64,000 nucleotides of DNA from Irpex lacteus (taxonomy: Eukaryota; Basidiomycota; Agaricomycetes; Polyporales; Irpicaceae), in NCBI GenBank assembly GCA_001986395.2, contig MQVO02000015.1, positions 310,001 to 374,000 of the forward strand, written 5' to 3'. The notes beneath the pieces were generated by a model. The model was not told the DNA's origin, did no database searches, and saw only the letters and a program-made list of their open reading frames with translations. The position numbers and the translations under genes were made by a program. Position 1 is the first letter of the stretch; each line of letters opens with the position of its first letter. This document shows, piece after piece, positions 1 through 12,215 of the stretch.

Positions 1-1478
1 TTGGCTCAAGGCCAGCCTTAGCCTCCTCAATCAAGCTCAACACGTCTCCTGCACAGCCGAAGGAGAGGGTGAACCCAGAGCCGCCCTGTCCGTAAGAGTG
101 GACGATATGGCTGAGAGATCCGTCCGCCTTCTTCCTCAGCTCACGCTCGACCCTTACGTTCTCACCGCGCACGGGACGCAGGCCCTGAACGACTGGCTCT
201 GCATCGAGCTGAGCGTCCGCGAGTCCAGGCACGAACTTGTTGCAGCGAATGCGCATGCGGCGCATCTCGGGGCTGTCGATGGTCAGGTCAAGGTTGCCCT
301 CGTTGGCCTGGGCGATACCTGTATAGACAGAAACTGTTAATAACTATCTATATTGAGCGACGTGGAAAGAACTTACCACCAAGAATGAGTGTCTGGTCAT
401 TCCTAGGCACGATGAAGACAATGCCTCCGTCGTCGTCGCGCTTGCTGTAGTCGTTGGCGACTACGAGTGCCTCAGTGACCTTCGGGAATTTCGAACCGTC
501 GTTGACGACTCGGATGAGCGCCCCACGAAGAGGGTAGACAGTTTTATCAGCGGCTGCCTCGAAGGCTCCGAGACCCGTCGCATTGATGATGTACTGAGCG
601 TCGTAAGCAGCGAGGAGCTCATCCTCGTGCTCGAGCAAGTCACCAGAGATACGCTCAGTGACGAGCTTACCGCCCTTGGCGGCTACGAGGTTACGCAGCC
701 AGAACATGTAAGCATCAGTGTCGATGACGGGAGAGATGTGCTTGTAAGCGTCAACAATGCCTGCTTCTTGACTGACGGCCTTTTTGGTGGCTAGGAGACG
801 GTCGCGCTCGAATCCTGGGATCTGTTGAAGAAGGCTTTTGTTAACGGCCGAAGAACCCTAGTTTAACTCATGGTCCGATCACAAACCTTAGCTTCCTCTA
901 TCTCCTTCATCTTTTCGAGCTCCTCATCATTCGTCTCAAGTGGCTTGTCGAAGAAGAAGTTCGCGATACGTAACCGGATACCATGACCCGACTGTCCATC
1001 AGCCGGAAGAACCTCCTGGAGATGTTGGAAAGCGCGGTAGGAAGTCTGACACCAAGTTTTGGAGAGACGCAGTGAGATGACGTCGGTGTGTCTGCCGCAA
1101 ACAGCTGGAGGCCACTCCCACCTAGGAATTGGAACTGTGGTAAGTACATGCTTGTTGTACTAAAGGGGCGTGTACGTACAGAGCACCGGCGATTTGAGAG
1201 GTGATGCGGTTCTCGAGTGAGGCCCAACGATCAGAGACGACGGTCACTGAGTAGCCAGCGTCGAGCAGTGCCCACGCGTTCTACATGACAAGGTTAGCAT
1301 AGCTCTGTGAGGGAAGTACTATTTCGCTCACAGTGAGGCCGGTAACACCACCACCAACAACAAGAACTCGCTCATCAGCATGTGCAAGCTTATTGGGGTT
1401 TTGGCCTTGTTGGAGGACAAGCTCGCCGTTCTGCTTGGCGAGGTAGATGTTGTCGTATTGGGAAGTGGAAGCGGCCAT
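1..1478 (-). CDS. D-amino-acid oxidase (FAD-dependent), 3' end beyond window
   Basis: Flavoprotein that oxidatively deaminates D-amino acids to 2-oxo acids, ammonia and peroxide, usually in peroxisomes. Exons read 1478-1332, 1280-1180, 1121-887, 821-377 and 318 to beyond position 1. All four introns have GT-AG ends and keep frame. The Rossmann dinucleotide motif GGGVTGLT is at residues 42-49. The last visible exon carries the family signature HSYGQGGSGFTLSFGCAGD, and IAGALWEWPPAVCGRH precedes it. Only the extreme C-terminus is missing, so a peroxisomal targeting signal cannot be checked. The N-terminus has about 35 residues ahead of the Rossmann fold, longer than typical family members. The ATG at 1478 is the first in frame before MAASTSQYD, and a TATA box lies 126 nt upstream. 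The family call is firm; substrate preference cannot be read. Confidence 0.93.
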
Positions 1479-3794
1479 TGATAGAGTTGAGTAAGTGTGC
1501 GAAATGAGAAGCTGAGGCGTTGAGGAGTAGATGTAGTAGGTTGATGTTGGAGCTGGAGAAGAGGAGCTTGCTGCGATGCTTTTCCACCATCCATGCCAGC
1601 AGGTTTTATACTCGTACAGCACTCGTTCGTTCTTGTTAGCCTTTCAGGGCAGCTGTCAACAAATTTTGACAGTGTGAAAGCAATGTCCTGTGCGTTCGGA
1701 GTGTGCCCGCGCGTTGGGACCGCGCCATACAAGCTTTCCCCGTCAAAGTCAATTCTATAGACGAGCACGTCTTCGGTGCTTCGGAATTCTTGCACGACAC
1801 GGTCTTGATTGCGCATGGCCTCGGGGTCGCAGACCAGACTGTCCCGCTTGGCGCCCGCTTACACTCTCAAGCCGGAAGAAGCGCTTGGTGGCTGGGGCGG
1901 TGTGAATCGGATGTAGTTGGGAATAGACGTGCGTAGCCACAAAGAAGACGGTAGCGGCGGGGGGATTACAACGAATCCAGACGTGTCTAGAGTGCTTGAT
2001 GCCAATAGTTGCTGTATAAAATGCACTTCGGTCCATATGCAAGCCTATCGGACGAGCAGAAGTTGCCGTCTTGGGAAGGTATAGCAGAGTAACTCTTGTA
2101 TGTGAATGTCAGAAAAATACAAATGGGTAGGAGAGAATGCGAACAGTGATTACACACCTGAGTAAGATTTCTCTTGGGCGATCGGAATCACGGACGCTCA
2201 CATGCGGGGAGCAAGTCGGATCGGAGACCACGAGAGTAACATTAGGATCAGCTGCGATTCCAAGCGTCAAGATCATCCGGTCACGGTGCGGTGTACCTGT
2301 TCGGTCGGCATAGCCGCCTTTCAGTTCAGACCGGAGTCACAGCTTCTTCTATGACTGCAGAATACCAACTCAAATAACAAACCAAGAGTTGCTACTAATA
2401 CAGTTCACGAATGGCATCATCGATGGTGCACCCTGTGGGTATACCACCTGACCGACATTGTGAAGGTGGATTAGACATCATCAGTTCCATAAAAGGCACA
2501 ATAAACGTACCTTACCAAAGCTTAAACACTGTTCATTTCGTATATTGTATTGATTTCCAAACGCCCCAGAATGCAACAGTGGCAAGATGTTATGTTTCCA
2601 TCCCCTCAGCGTCCTTCCATAGGAGCGCGGACGGCCGATGGTCAGGGTTCTTGTTAGCTGAAAATTTGCGCAACGACAAGTAGGCCTCCAAGAATACATG
2701 CCGTTCTCCAACGGCGTTGTGTAGGACAGTCCGATGGCCAGTCGCGCTCCGTCAGACGATGAAGCTTTGGTAGCCGGTGCGAACGCCTTTCGTACTCTGA
2801 TGATTTGACTGAGTATAAACGGGGCAATTTGCAAGTCGCTCTTGCTCGGCTCACCAATGTACCACAATATCTTTACGGAACCCGTTGTTCCTTGGTCATG
2901 CGTCCATCTCTCTCTACTGTGTCCCGTAATACTCAAGTCCGACACAGTAGCTGCTGCGGCTTACTGCTGAAAACAGGCCCAGAGCATCAGCGTCAGGGAC
3001 GACAGTGATATATAGATTGAGCACGAGGCGACTTTCAATGTTGTAGGGTCTATGAGGACCATTGCTGACGTTGCATGCAACAATTTAATGTGCGCAAGGT
3101 CCGAATTTCGTCTGCCCGTTCTGAAATTGATGATGAACTTAGCATTCCAATACCAATACGCCAACAAGACTTACTCGTTCGCGGCAGAGCCATAGTCTGA
3201 TTACTGATGGCGTAGCTCATGAAGCATCATGTGCTCGAGTCGGAGTAAACGGCAGCCATCGCGATTCGCGACATTTTACCGTACGAATGCGTTTTGCATG
3301 CCTGGAGTGCCCACTGGCGATTGACTGGCTCAGTCATGCACCGGGTACTCATTGCAAAAAACCAGGAGGACCGTTTACGGGGTCGGTCACTGTGAAACTG
3401 ACCTGCGGGAGAACGAGGTTTGGGGTCAGAACTCATGTTTAAACTGTCAAGGATAGCAATGTCATCCAGACCTTATTGACGCGATCAATGTCGCCTGGGA
3501 ATCTCTGCATATCCAACGATGACGGTCCTGTCGTTAGAGGTCTCCTACTTCTATCTTCACCGCATCCTCAGTCCTAGTGGTGGTGAACGTCGACGACAGC
3601 AGCATGGTCGCTGAGTACTAACTCGAAGTCTCAGCGCCGCGTTGGCGGTCGCCAAGAAAGTGTCACGTGGTATGGGACTAATGGTTTTCGAGGGCGGCGG
3701 CCACGACTCTTTGTCTTCGTTCGTCATTCATCTCGGCCTCCAACGTGCCAAAGCTACGTTAATTAACCCACACACTCGTTTTACACAGCCTACG
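1479..3794. other. Gene-poor 2.3 kb between divergent DAO and glutaredoxin-like genes
   Basis: Beyond the DAO promoter I see only short ORFs of up to about 160 codons. They show no recognisable domain and no coherent exon chain. A CACGTG hexamer at 3664-3669 lies about 130 nt upstream of the glutaredoxin-like ATG and may be an E-box element of that gene. Confidence 0.5.
1604..1610 (-). promoter_or_regulatory. TATA box of the D-amino-acid oxidase gene
   Basis: TATAAAA on the minus strand, 126 nt upstream of the ATG at 1478. Position and sequence fit a core promoter. No start-site data are available. Confidence 0.5.
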
Positions 3795-5338
3795 ATGTCT
3801 CACCGCCGCAACGTTTCCGCTCGCACCATCGACATGGGCAAAATTTCACTCGAATCACCTCCAATCACCCCAGCCCTGGCAGTCTTCAACGTCTTCCAAC
3901 ACGAGAAGTCTGCATACGGAGCCAACAAGACTAAGCAGTACTGGCAGAGAACGACGTTCCTGGCTTTATTTGCTTTGGTTCTCATCTCAGGATACGTTTT
4001 GCTAGTCTCACCACCTTCATTGTCGCAAATCACCCACCGCGAGGGCGACAACTCTTTCACCGGACTGGCTGCACAACGCCTTTCGCGTCTGTCATCAGAG
4101 GCGTACCGTTTGGCCTCTCAGCGTGGCCAGAGTAAAGGCCAGGGCTCAGGTAGCTCCAGCGCAAACGATTCCGATAGCTCCATTGGCACTGCAACCTCGC
4201 CTTTGCAACTCACGCCTGACCAAGAGCTCGCAGTCCTTACCAGCTTTTTGGCAAGCCTGGCAGAGAACGTTATTCCTTCCAGCGTCGACCCGTCACGCCC
4301 TATAGACCCGGAACTCGTTCTCGACTTTAACACTCGTGGGCCTCACGCGGTCCAGGAGCTGGAGCAGTTGGTAGCCGATTCTTGGGTGCATTATCCGGTG
4401 GTTCTCTATTCCAAGGTGCGTGGCTTGCTCTGCTTCGTTGCCTCATGCTCATTGGAGATGTAGCTGCATTCCCCGGTTTCGCGTGATTTGAAGAAGATGC
4501 TCGGCGAGCTCAATTTGAAGCCTTCTCCAGCGGTGATTGAGCTCGAAAATAGACGTGAGTACTCCTCCTTGAACTATTGCTATCTTATTCGGGAAAAGAA
4601 TGAGCTGCGTCGCCATCTTGCAACGATTACACGCGTATTGAGGGTTGTGAACATCGGTGAAGACGAAGCACGGGATTTTGATCTCCTTCGTGCCATGTCG
4701 ATGAAGAGATCACTGTTGGGATGCGTGCGCATACAACGGCGGTCTGCTAAACCAGCGACTGGGCTGAGATGCTGTCGATTGCTGGGCTCAGTAGTATATG
4801 ATTGCTACACACGAGCGCTTCATGGCTTAGCAGCACTGCACGGCTGCCAATACCTCAGCTGAATCATGGCACTATTCAACCGCTCGTCACCTGCATTTTC
4901 TTTGTGTTGGCAGCATCTCAGCCACAGTCACCTGCCCTTCAGCTTCCCTTCTGTCGGTATGGGGCCAAATACACGGGCAGCTTCTGTCCTATCGTATGCC
5001 CGGATACCCAAAATACGCAAGGCGTGCTAGTCCGCTGCTGTCACGCTTCACTGCATCGTGCAAAACAGTCTTTGCTATATTCCCTGCATACTCAAATATC
5101 TAGTACAAACCGCTGACTTTCCTTCTCCCTGATTTCAGCCGACGAGGATGTCCTCAAGCCGTTGCTCTTCCGTCTCACCAAGTCGAACGACATTCCCATC
5201 CTACTCATCGGCGGGAAGACCGTCGGCACCTTCGACGAAATCCAATACATGTACAAGAAGGGCGACCTCGCCAAGGCCATCACTACCGCAGGCGCCATCG
5301 TCGACGGAGGCAAGAAGAAGAAAGGTCGCAAGCACTAA
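3795..5338 (+). CDS. Membrane-anchored glutaredoxin-like protein lacking the catalytic cysteine
   Basis: Exons 3795-4415, 4464-4554 and 5139-5338 give 303 residues. A cytosolic N-tail is followed by one membrane segment (about residues 57-75, TTFLALFALVLISGYVLLV), a Ser/Gly-rich linker and a C-terminal glutaredoxin fold: VVLYSK before the active-site loop, then DIPILLIGGKTVG with the cis-proline and a GGK segment. This is the layout of yeast Grx6/Grx7, the type II anchored monothiol glutaredoxins of the early secretory pathway. The active-site position normally reads CxxS or CxxC but here is SPVS (exon 2 starts LHSPVS), so the redox cysteine is absent. The protein ends in a lysine-rich GGKKKKGRKH. 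The second intron is 584 nt, about ten times the local norm. The ATG at 3795 was chosen because it opens the anchored N-tail; the frame is open further upstream without another clear ATG. Confidence 0.85.
4555..5138 (+). other. Unusually long (584 nt) intron in the glutaredoxin-like gene
   Basis: Donor GTGAGT at 4555 and acceptor TTTCAG ending at 5138; joining them keeps frame (ENR-PDEDVLKP). Every other intron assigned in this window is under about 200 nt. I find no nested gene in it. Confidence 0.75.
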
Positions 5339-7374
5339 GCCCTCCTCTTCGACTTCTACCACCATTATCCTAGAAGCATGGCCCTGCGTCGTCGTCGCAT
5401 ATCTATTTAGCGCCGTCACCAGACGCCATCATCCTTCACGCATATCACGATATATCACGCTCTCCTCTGCTTATTTTGGCCTACATCCGTCTGCGCTGCC
5501 CGGGCCTCATACTGTTGGGCCCGCGTCAGTGGTAGACTTAGTGGTATAGTCGTCTTACTTCGGTTATTCCAGTGTATTGATACTCGAAGATGGTTCTTTT
5601 TGGCACGGTCTTACCCTACAGTTTATCTTGTAGACTACGGGCGGGAAATAGACCCGGTTGGACTCTATGGTACTAATGCATTATCTTGTCGTTTTCTTGA
5701 TCTTCTTGACCGCCCGTTTGCTTTCCCCCATGTTCTAATCTTGAGTTCTTCGTGCTTTAGATGTGTTGTATAGCTGATAATTTTACCCCGTTGAGAAACC
5801 ATTCTCGCGGGACCCCTTCTTCCCATCGATACTATCTGAACAGAGAGATGTCCTTGATGTCGAGGTTGGAACTCATTACGGGCGATGGCCGATGCAGGAC
5901 TGCCGAAATGTGTCCCTCATGCAAAGTCTAGAGGTGAGTATTGTGTTGGCTAGATCGTTTTGCTTGCTAACACTCTTATTCGCTTCATAAGTCCCCGAAC
6001 CTGGGGTCCGCTCATCTGACATTGCATTTGTAATGCCAGGTTTATTTTGTGCCTCGACGTGCCCATCGTTGAGTTAAGCATCCCCTAGCATCCCTCGCTC
6101 GGAGCACCGTTCACCGACTCATTCCGATTCCGGGAGGAGCAGCTTAGCATTTGTACTTCATGACACGTGTGTGCTTTTCAGTCAACTACATTTCTCATTG
6201 AATACTGATGCAGGACAGAGTAACATATCTTACCGGATGGAAAGGTCCATCATCCAGCACGCAATGTGTTCGATACAACGTGCTACCTCGTCATCATGGC
6301 CCGTCCGACCCAAGCCACGTCACGAGATGTTGCGTACTGAACGTTAAACGTCCTCGCGCACGAAAACTCAGTGCATAGAAACACGGCTGCTAATGGCTTT
6401 TTGGGATTGGAATTACCACATATCCCGACTTTCTATCTGTCTTTTTCGCCTTCATGCGGTACCCCCTGATACCCTCCCGACTTTTCGCGAATACTGTCAA
6501 GCGGAGATCGCACGAGGCTCCTCCGGCCAGAATATTGAGTGCGCAGAGTCCACGTCCGCGATGGGGAAACCGACCAGATGCTGTAAGGCGGAGCTATACA
6601 TGCTTTACGCACATGTTCATCGTCCGAAGTAGGCTGTGCGGAGCATCAAAAAGCACTTCGCGAACTCTAAACCTCCGGCTCTTCCTGCGCTTCTCTCACT
6701 GCATGCCTTTCCTTCTTACACTCAAGACTATCACCGTGTTCGAACTGCTGAGGGCTAACAACCCCTGGGCGATGAGGCTACCGCACCCGCTCCTGCGAAG
6801 CTCCCCTAGGAAGACATCACTCTAGGTCATGCAAACCAACCGACGACGAGTAGTGATTCTGGCCCAGAGCAAGCCTCTGGATCCGTTCAGAGTCGGGTGA
6901 GTGTTAAGTACGGTATAATCACGTTTCAGCTCATTAAATCAATTCAGAACATCAGCTTCTCTGCATATACAGCTACCAGTGAAGCAGTCCAGACGGATGA
7001 ATGGAATCTCTGCTGAGTGTCGGTCTGTCACTATCATGATGGACTTTACTTGACAGTATGTGTTGGTACACGAAGATCATCTGTGCGACCAGCAGCTGAC
7101 TTAGAAGTCTCTTTAAACTCAGGTCTACATTGATCGGCGTTTTAACGCATATGGACTCAGCGTGTCCATCGTGCCGGCTCTCGAATAATATAATGAAATG
7201 CATGAGAACGATGTGTACATCTTTGGTAAGTGTTGAAGTAGCACTTGCTGTCATCTAAGACTAAAATTGACCGGCGTTCATCATGTCAATCGATAACCAG
7301 CACTTTCTCAGGCGGTCTGAACCACCACCGCATACCACCGGCCATACTCTATTACCACAGTCTACTCCTGCACC
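5339..7374. other. 2 kb without a recognisable gene
   Basis: The first few hundred bases are probably the 3' UTR of the glutaredoxin-like gene. The rest holds short ORFs (longest 123 codons at 6454-6825) with no family resemblance and no consistent splicing. Confidence 0.5.
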
Positions 7375-8104
7375 ATGATGGCAGACATCGAATATACACA
7401 AGCCTCACCGATCCAATTCACTGTGCCCTTTGACGACGATGACGTGGGCGTTATCATCCACTCGAGCGATAAGGCACATTTCCGCCTGTACAAAAGCATC
7501 CTCAACAAAACATCACCAGTGTTTAGAGACATGTTCCAGACGCCAACTGGCGAACTCTCAGTGACGTTGCACACCGTAGACATGGTGGAGGATGCTGTAA
7601 TCCGGTCAAACGTCTTTAACCGTGACGGTTCTCACTTGTCCTCAGGCTTGCCCGCTTATCGAAGCCTGCTCGTCTGTTAAGATACCTGCCGTCAAGTTGC
7701 TGCACACGTACTACCCAATTGGAACTTTCCATGGCTCAATAAAACCTACTGCTGGTGCTGTGAATACATCAACATGTCGTGCGAGAAAGGCAGAATGATA
7801 TACTTCGGTCCTGGTGCGAAAATCAGTAAACTGTCGGAAATGGTGGTGCGACCTCAGGCCTCATGGATACTTTCGTTGAATACCTTTCCTATCGATGTCC
7901 ACCAGCATCGCCACAATTGCTGGTCTTTGTTTGCTTCCCGAAGGGCCTACCTTGCGGTCAATGCAACCAAGCCTGCGCGTACGATCTGCATCGGTTTCTT
8001 GAGAACCTTGAGAGGGAGAATGAAATCGGTGAGCTCAGTGACGGTCAATTTGAAAATATTCGTACTCACAGTAGCCCTAGCTCAAGTTCACACTTTTGTC
8101 TTAA
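7375..8104 (+). pseudogene. Broken BTB-domain gene, relative of the three downstream BTB genes
   Basis: The start is intact: an ATG and the first half of a BTB domain (VPFDDDDVGVIIHSS, then FRLYKSILNKTSPVF). About 100 residues that the paralogs have between the end of BTB strand 3 and the LPAYRSLL segment are missing. A stop follows at 7678. Downstream pieces persist in different frames: NKTYCWCCEY at about 7742, then FPKGLPCGQC and a helix LHRFLENLEREN at about 7940-8020. Even the family's terminal mini-exon survives (intron 8029-8080, then LKFTLLS and a stop at 8102-8104). One large deletion plus at least two frame changes make it a pseudogene. It marks the left end of a tandem BTB array. 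Confidence 0.8.
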
Positions 8105-8889
8105 ATTACATGCTCTGCTGCGTACTATCGCCAACAGATATTTTGACTAAGGCTATGGGTCTTCGCACAACGCCGCCTGGCGGCATCTAGCAAGTCATAA
8201 TCTTGAGTCCGTCCTGTTGGATCTGCTATGATAGTAATAAGCTTGCTAGTCATTTGAGGGACCGCCCAAGAGCTGTATTATCACAGCCTCCGCCGTTCAT
8301 CTCATGGAACCTCTCCTCACGTGTCATCTACAATGACTGCCTAATCTGGTTGATAGTGATGATGTTGGCGCCAAGCGGTGGACTCAGGCTGCTCCGACAC
8401 AACGAACTTGAACTTGACCAAAAACACTCGCAAGCGTCATATTACAGAGCCGTGCGCACATCTGTGTGAGCCGGAGCCAAACATACTGGTAAGCTTCAGG
8501 AGTGCCAGGTCTACGCGTGATCACTCTGCTTCCGCTGAGAAACCTAGGTGCCCCTAAGTTTGGAGATGATATCTTTTTGTTGTTGTACCTAGTACCGCCT
8601 CACTCTCTTGAGCTACTGTTTCTTTGACAGAGTCTCTCAGGAGGTGAGTAGCCCTCCTCGAGTCGCATCCTGGTAAATAGAAGGGTCGCGGTCATACTCC
8701 ATGGCGGTAGCATTCTAACAAAATCATGGAGTTTCTAGATACAGCACTCCGGAAGATCCCAAGTCCTCACAACAATCTACGCTCTGAATCGCTTTTCAAC
8801 GGTATGTTCAATTGTTCTAGATTGCCCCTCGGTGACCCAACTCTCTTTTATTGCCAGCCCCCACTTGACACTTTCCCTATCATCACATC
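8105..8889. other. Spacer between BTB pseudogene and BTB gene 1
   Basis: No domain-bearing ORF. Expected to hold the promoter of the BTB gene starting at 8890. Confidence 0.5.
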
Positions 8890-9861
8890 ATGGCTACGGA
8901 TACCCCTCAAATACAGTACCGTTCGCCCTTCGACGACGCGGATGCCGACATGATAATCCGGTCAAGCGACGATGTTTACTTTCGCGTTCACAGGATGTTC
9001 TTGAAGAAGGCTTCGCCAGTGTTTGCGGATATGTTTCTGCTTCCCGCACTCGACGATGCAGTACAGCCTGAGACTGTCCCTGTTGCGGAGGACGGGAAGA
9101 CCTTGGAAGCATTACTTCGACTGTGCTATCCTACTGGCGATCCCCGGGTGACTAACATTGACGAGATTACCAAGCTGTTCACTGTATGCGAGAAATACCA
9201 AATGGAGAGCGCGATGGTGAGGCTCCTCAGAACAAATATGGGCAACTTCTTGACAACTTGGACGGATCCTCTTCGTATCTACGCCCTAGCATGTCACGTA
9301 CATGCGGAACAGGAGGCGAGGCAGGCTGCATATCATTGCCTAGCTCTAACTGCGCGCGATATCATTGAATGCGATGCTCCAGAACTGCGCCAAATATCTA
9401 TTGAAGCGTATAGAGGCCTTCTCAAGTATCATAGCGCATGCAGTCTCACCTCAAGAAATGTCCTGATGGACAGTGACCCCGAACGCCACATCGACTACTG
9501 TTGGGGGTTGTGCTGCTACAAAGGCGACCACGTACGATGCGAAAGCCTCGTGTTTGGAAATCCATATGATGACGGGTTCAAGGTTCCACGGTGGTGGTAC
9601 CAAAGCATAGAACAACTGGAAACGCGCCTTCTGCATGAAATACCTCCCCTACGGCTTCAGCTCTACCAAAATGCTCAACTTCCGAAGAACATACCCTGCG
9701 TCTTTTGTGGGCCACGCTTCAAGGACGATATGTACGATTTTCTGCACAACGTCGAGAGGGAAAGTGAATCTCGCATTAAATCCGTAAGTCATACGTTAAA
9801 TTCACGGAGGACGCGAACTAATCGAGGCAGCCCCACGTAGGTCAAGCTACGGTTTGAATAG
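8890..9861 (+). CDS. BTB/POZ-domain protein 1 of tandem family
   Basis: Exons 8890-9783 and 9841-9861 give 304 residues. The BTB/POZ domain covers about residues 13-115, from FDDADADMIIRSSDDVYFRVHR through LRLCYPTGDP to the CEKYQM helix. BTB domains dimerise and often bind cullin-3, acting as substrate receptors of ubiquitin ligases. There is no Kelch or MATH partner. The C-terminal half has a family-specific pattern: YCW at 203-205 with CC at 208-209, a WWYQSIEQL helix, PCVFC (Cys 270 and 273), then a long helix DFLHNVERESESRIKS. The final exon is only six codons, VKLRFE, joined at phase 0. The same exon layout recurs in all family members here. Function is unknown; a BTB adaptor role is inferred from the domain. 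Confidence 0.88.
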
Positions 9862-10577
9862 ACATAGCGATTTACTGCCATTCTTCTATAGGCACACTGC
9901 AACACAGCTTTAGTGAGTAGGACAATTCATTGATGAGATCAGCCTCAGCTTACCTATCTTTCATGTGCCTTCAGATCTCAGCCTCCGTTTCCGTCTTCGG
10001 ACATAACACGCACGAGTGTAGGTAGTTTACGATTCAGGTCTGTATGCCGTGGCGTATGATATCTCCGCTTTTTAATACCATGACTGCCAATGCCATAAAA
10101 TCCGAAGGGGCTTCACAACCGGGTACTCATATTCACCCTGAACTCCAGATGCTCAGATCCCGCGCATGGCCCCAAAGACGTTTTACGTTGGTTGGTTGAC
10201 TTGTGTTCCAACAGTCCGACGCGCCATGGCGGCGAACTGAAACGGCGGATGCCACGCTGAGGACTTGAAATTGTGCCTTTCTTTGGAATCAGGTGCGTCT
10301 AGATCAGTACTCAAGTTCTGTATATCCGTCTCTGACAATCTTATTATACTGCAACTTGAATGCCTGGACGTAGAACATACTAATAACCTTTGCTCGTGTA
10401 CTACTTAACCTGTGAGAAGATTTCCCAACCTAATATGTACATCAACGTGCATCAACCCTGGAAGACGCCCGTAATTACGTGGTCGCGCCTCTTCTACCAC
10501 ATCTTGCCCCGGTACTCCCAGCTCCCTTAGAATCTAACACGACACCACCGAATCCCTCCTCTGCCTTATAAGCCCTT
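9862..10577. other. Spacer between BTB genes 1 and 2
   Basis: No supported gene; only fragmentary ORFs. It presumably contains the terminator of the left gene and the promoter of the right one. Confidence 0.5.
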
Positions 10578-11583
10578 ATGGCCACTTCAAACAGCGAGGA
10601 AGTGCTGAAAGACGAGTTTCGTCGAGGAACACCATTCGATGAAGACGACGCAGATCTTATCCTTCGTTCGAGCGATGGCCTCCGCTTTCGTGTTCACAAG
10701 CTCATCCTCAGAATGGCCTCGCCAGTATTCGAGGGCATGTTTATGATCCCCTCGAGCGAAACAGCTCACACCGTGCAGACCGTTCCTCTACAAGAGGATG
10801 GTGTTGCCCTAGAACAACTCCTAAGGCTGTGCTATCCCACTGGTAGTTTCCCCAAACACTCGACGCTCGATTCTGTCAGCACCTTACTCAAGGTCTGCGA
10901 GAAGTACCAGATGCATGGCATTATGGAGAGGCTGGCTTGCATCGAGCTACCGAGATTCGTAAATACGGATCCATTTCGAACTTACGCTCTGGCCTATCGT
11001 GCCAATGTGACCCAGGAGGTGCAGCGTGCTGTATACGAATGTCTCACCCTCTCGTTGGACGACATCGTTGAAGCCAATATTCCTGAGATTCGCGACCTTC
11101 CTGCCTCCGCCTATAGAGGACTGCTCTTATATCATAGGAGGTGCCGCCAAATCGCGGCCAGCATCGCCAACGGCCCACACTACCAGTGGCTCGGTGACTC
11201 GACGTACTGCTGGGTCGTTACCAAAGGCCACGACGCCCCATGTGCAAGCACGCTTAGCCGAAGAGTTGTACGATTTGGGGCGGCTACACAGCCCTACGTA
11301 CATCCATGCCAATGGTGGGACGATATTCGGGAAGTAGTGTCAACTTACCTATCTCATCGGGCCCCTCCTCGTCGTCCGCGACTGGCAGAAAATATCCCCT
11401 TCCCGAAGGATCTTCCGTGTGGCTTCTGCAAAGTCCGTGTTGGGGAACACTTAAATAAGTTTCTTCGCTTATTGGAACAGGAGATAGAAAGAATGGTTAA
11501 AACGGTGAGTTCTATTTCGCCAGCACATGTGAATATATACTTACTCATAGACCTTACAGGTCGCATTCACGTTGGAGCCCTGA
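10578..11583 (+). CDS. BTB/POZ-domain protein 2 of tandem family
   Basis: Exons 10578-11504 and 11560-11583 give 316 residues. BTB domain about residues 16-120 (FDEDDADLILRSSDGLRFRVHK, LRLCYPTGSF, CEKYQM). The C-terminal family pattern is present: STYCWVVTKGHDAPC, the CQWWDDI helix, LPCGFC, then NKFLRLLEQEIERMVKT. The terminal exon is seven codons, VAFTLEP, after a 55-nt phase-0 intron. It differs from protein 1 in having a single Cys ahead of the Trp-rich helix. Family assignment is firm; the partner and substrate are unknown. Confidence 0.88.
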
Positions 11584-12215
11584 AACCAGACGTCATACAG
11601 AGCAGCTAGAGCCTAGAGAGGATACGTCCCATGTGAGCCCATCAATGTCATTGGGTTGCCTGTTGTTGTCTTATGCAACGTTCAGGTAATCGCTCGATCT
11701 AACTCGAGGCACTTATGGAGGTTAATGCTGAGGAACTACTATGATAATACGAGGACCATGTGCTCGATAACGTTTCTGCAGGAATATAATAGAGACTTGG
11801 CAGCCATGCACAACAAGACTGCTCTTCGAAGTACACGATCTTCCCCGTATGTGACGCTGTACACGCCACTCTTTCCGTCACAGTATGATGATTGACCCAT
11901 GAGGATTCGCTGACGCACTAAGCATACTAGGAACCTGCGCGCAAGCAACACGAGAGCAGAATTCAACATGACAGAGTCGTTGTGAGTACACACGTTGAAC
12001 TTTCGTTTCCTATTTCGGGATCACGTAGATCAACGAGGTCTAGAGTCATGAATGAATCCAAATAAGAACTCGTGACCAACCCTGCGGTGGAAGCTTCTTC
12101 GTTATCCGTCGATAACATCTCCAACAGACGCCTTGCATTCCTCTCACCTCACCCCACCAGTGTCCAATCCTTCCGACACAACTTACATCGCATCCTTGTG
12201 CCATTCGCCATCGCT
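11584..12215. other. Spacer between BTB genes 2 and 3
   Basis: No supported gene. The open frame extends upstream of the ATG at 12216 to a GTG near 12072, but that part has no BTB-family counterpart and is taken as leader. Confidence 0.5.

Noticed and set aside
3642..3794. N-terminal extension of the glutaredoxin-like protein
   Set aside because: The frame is open but begins at TTG, not ATG; the ATG at 3795 gives a normal type II membrane layout.
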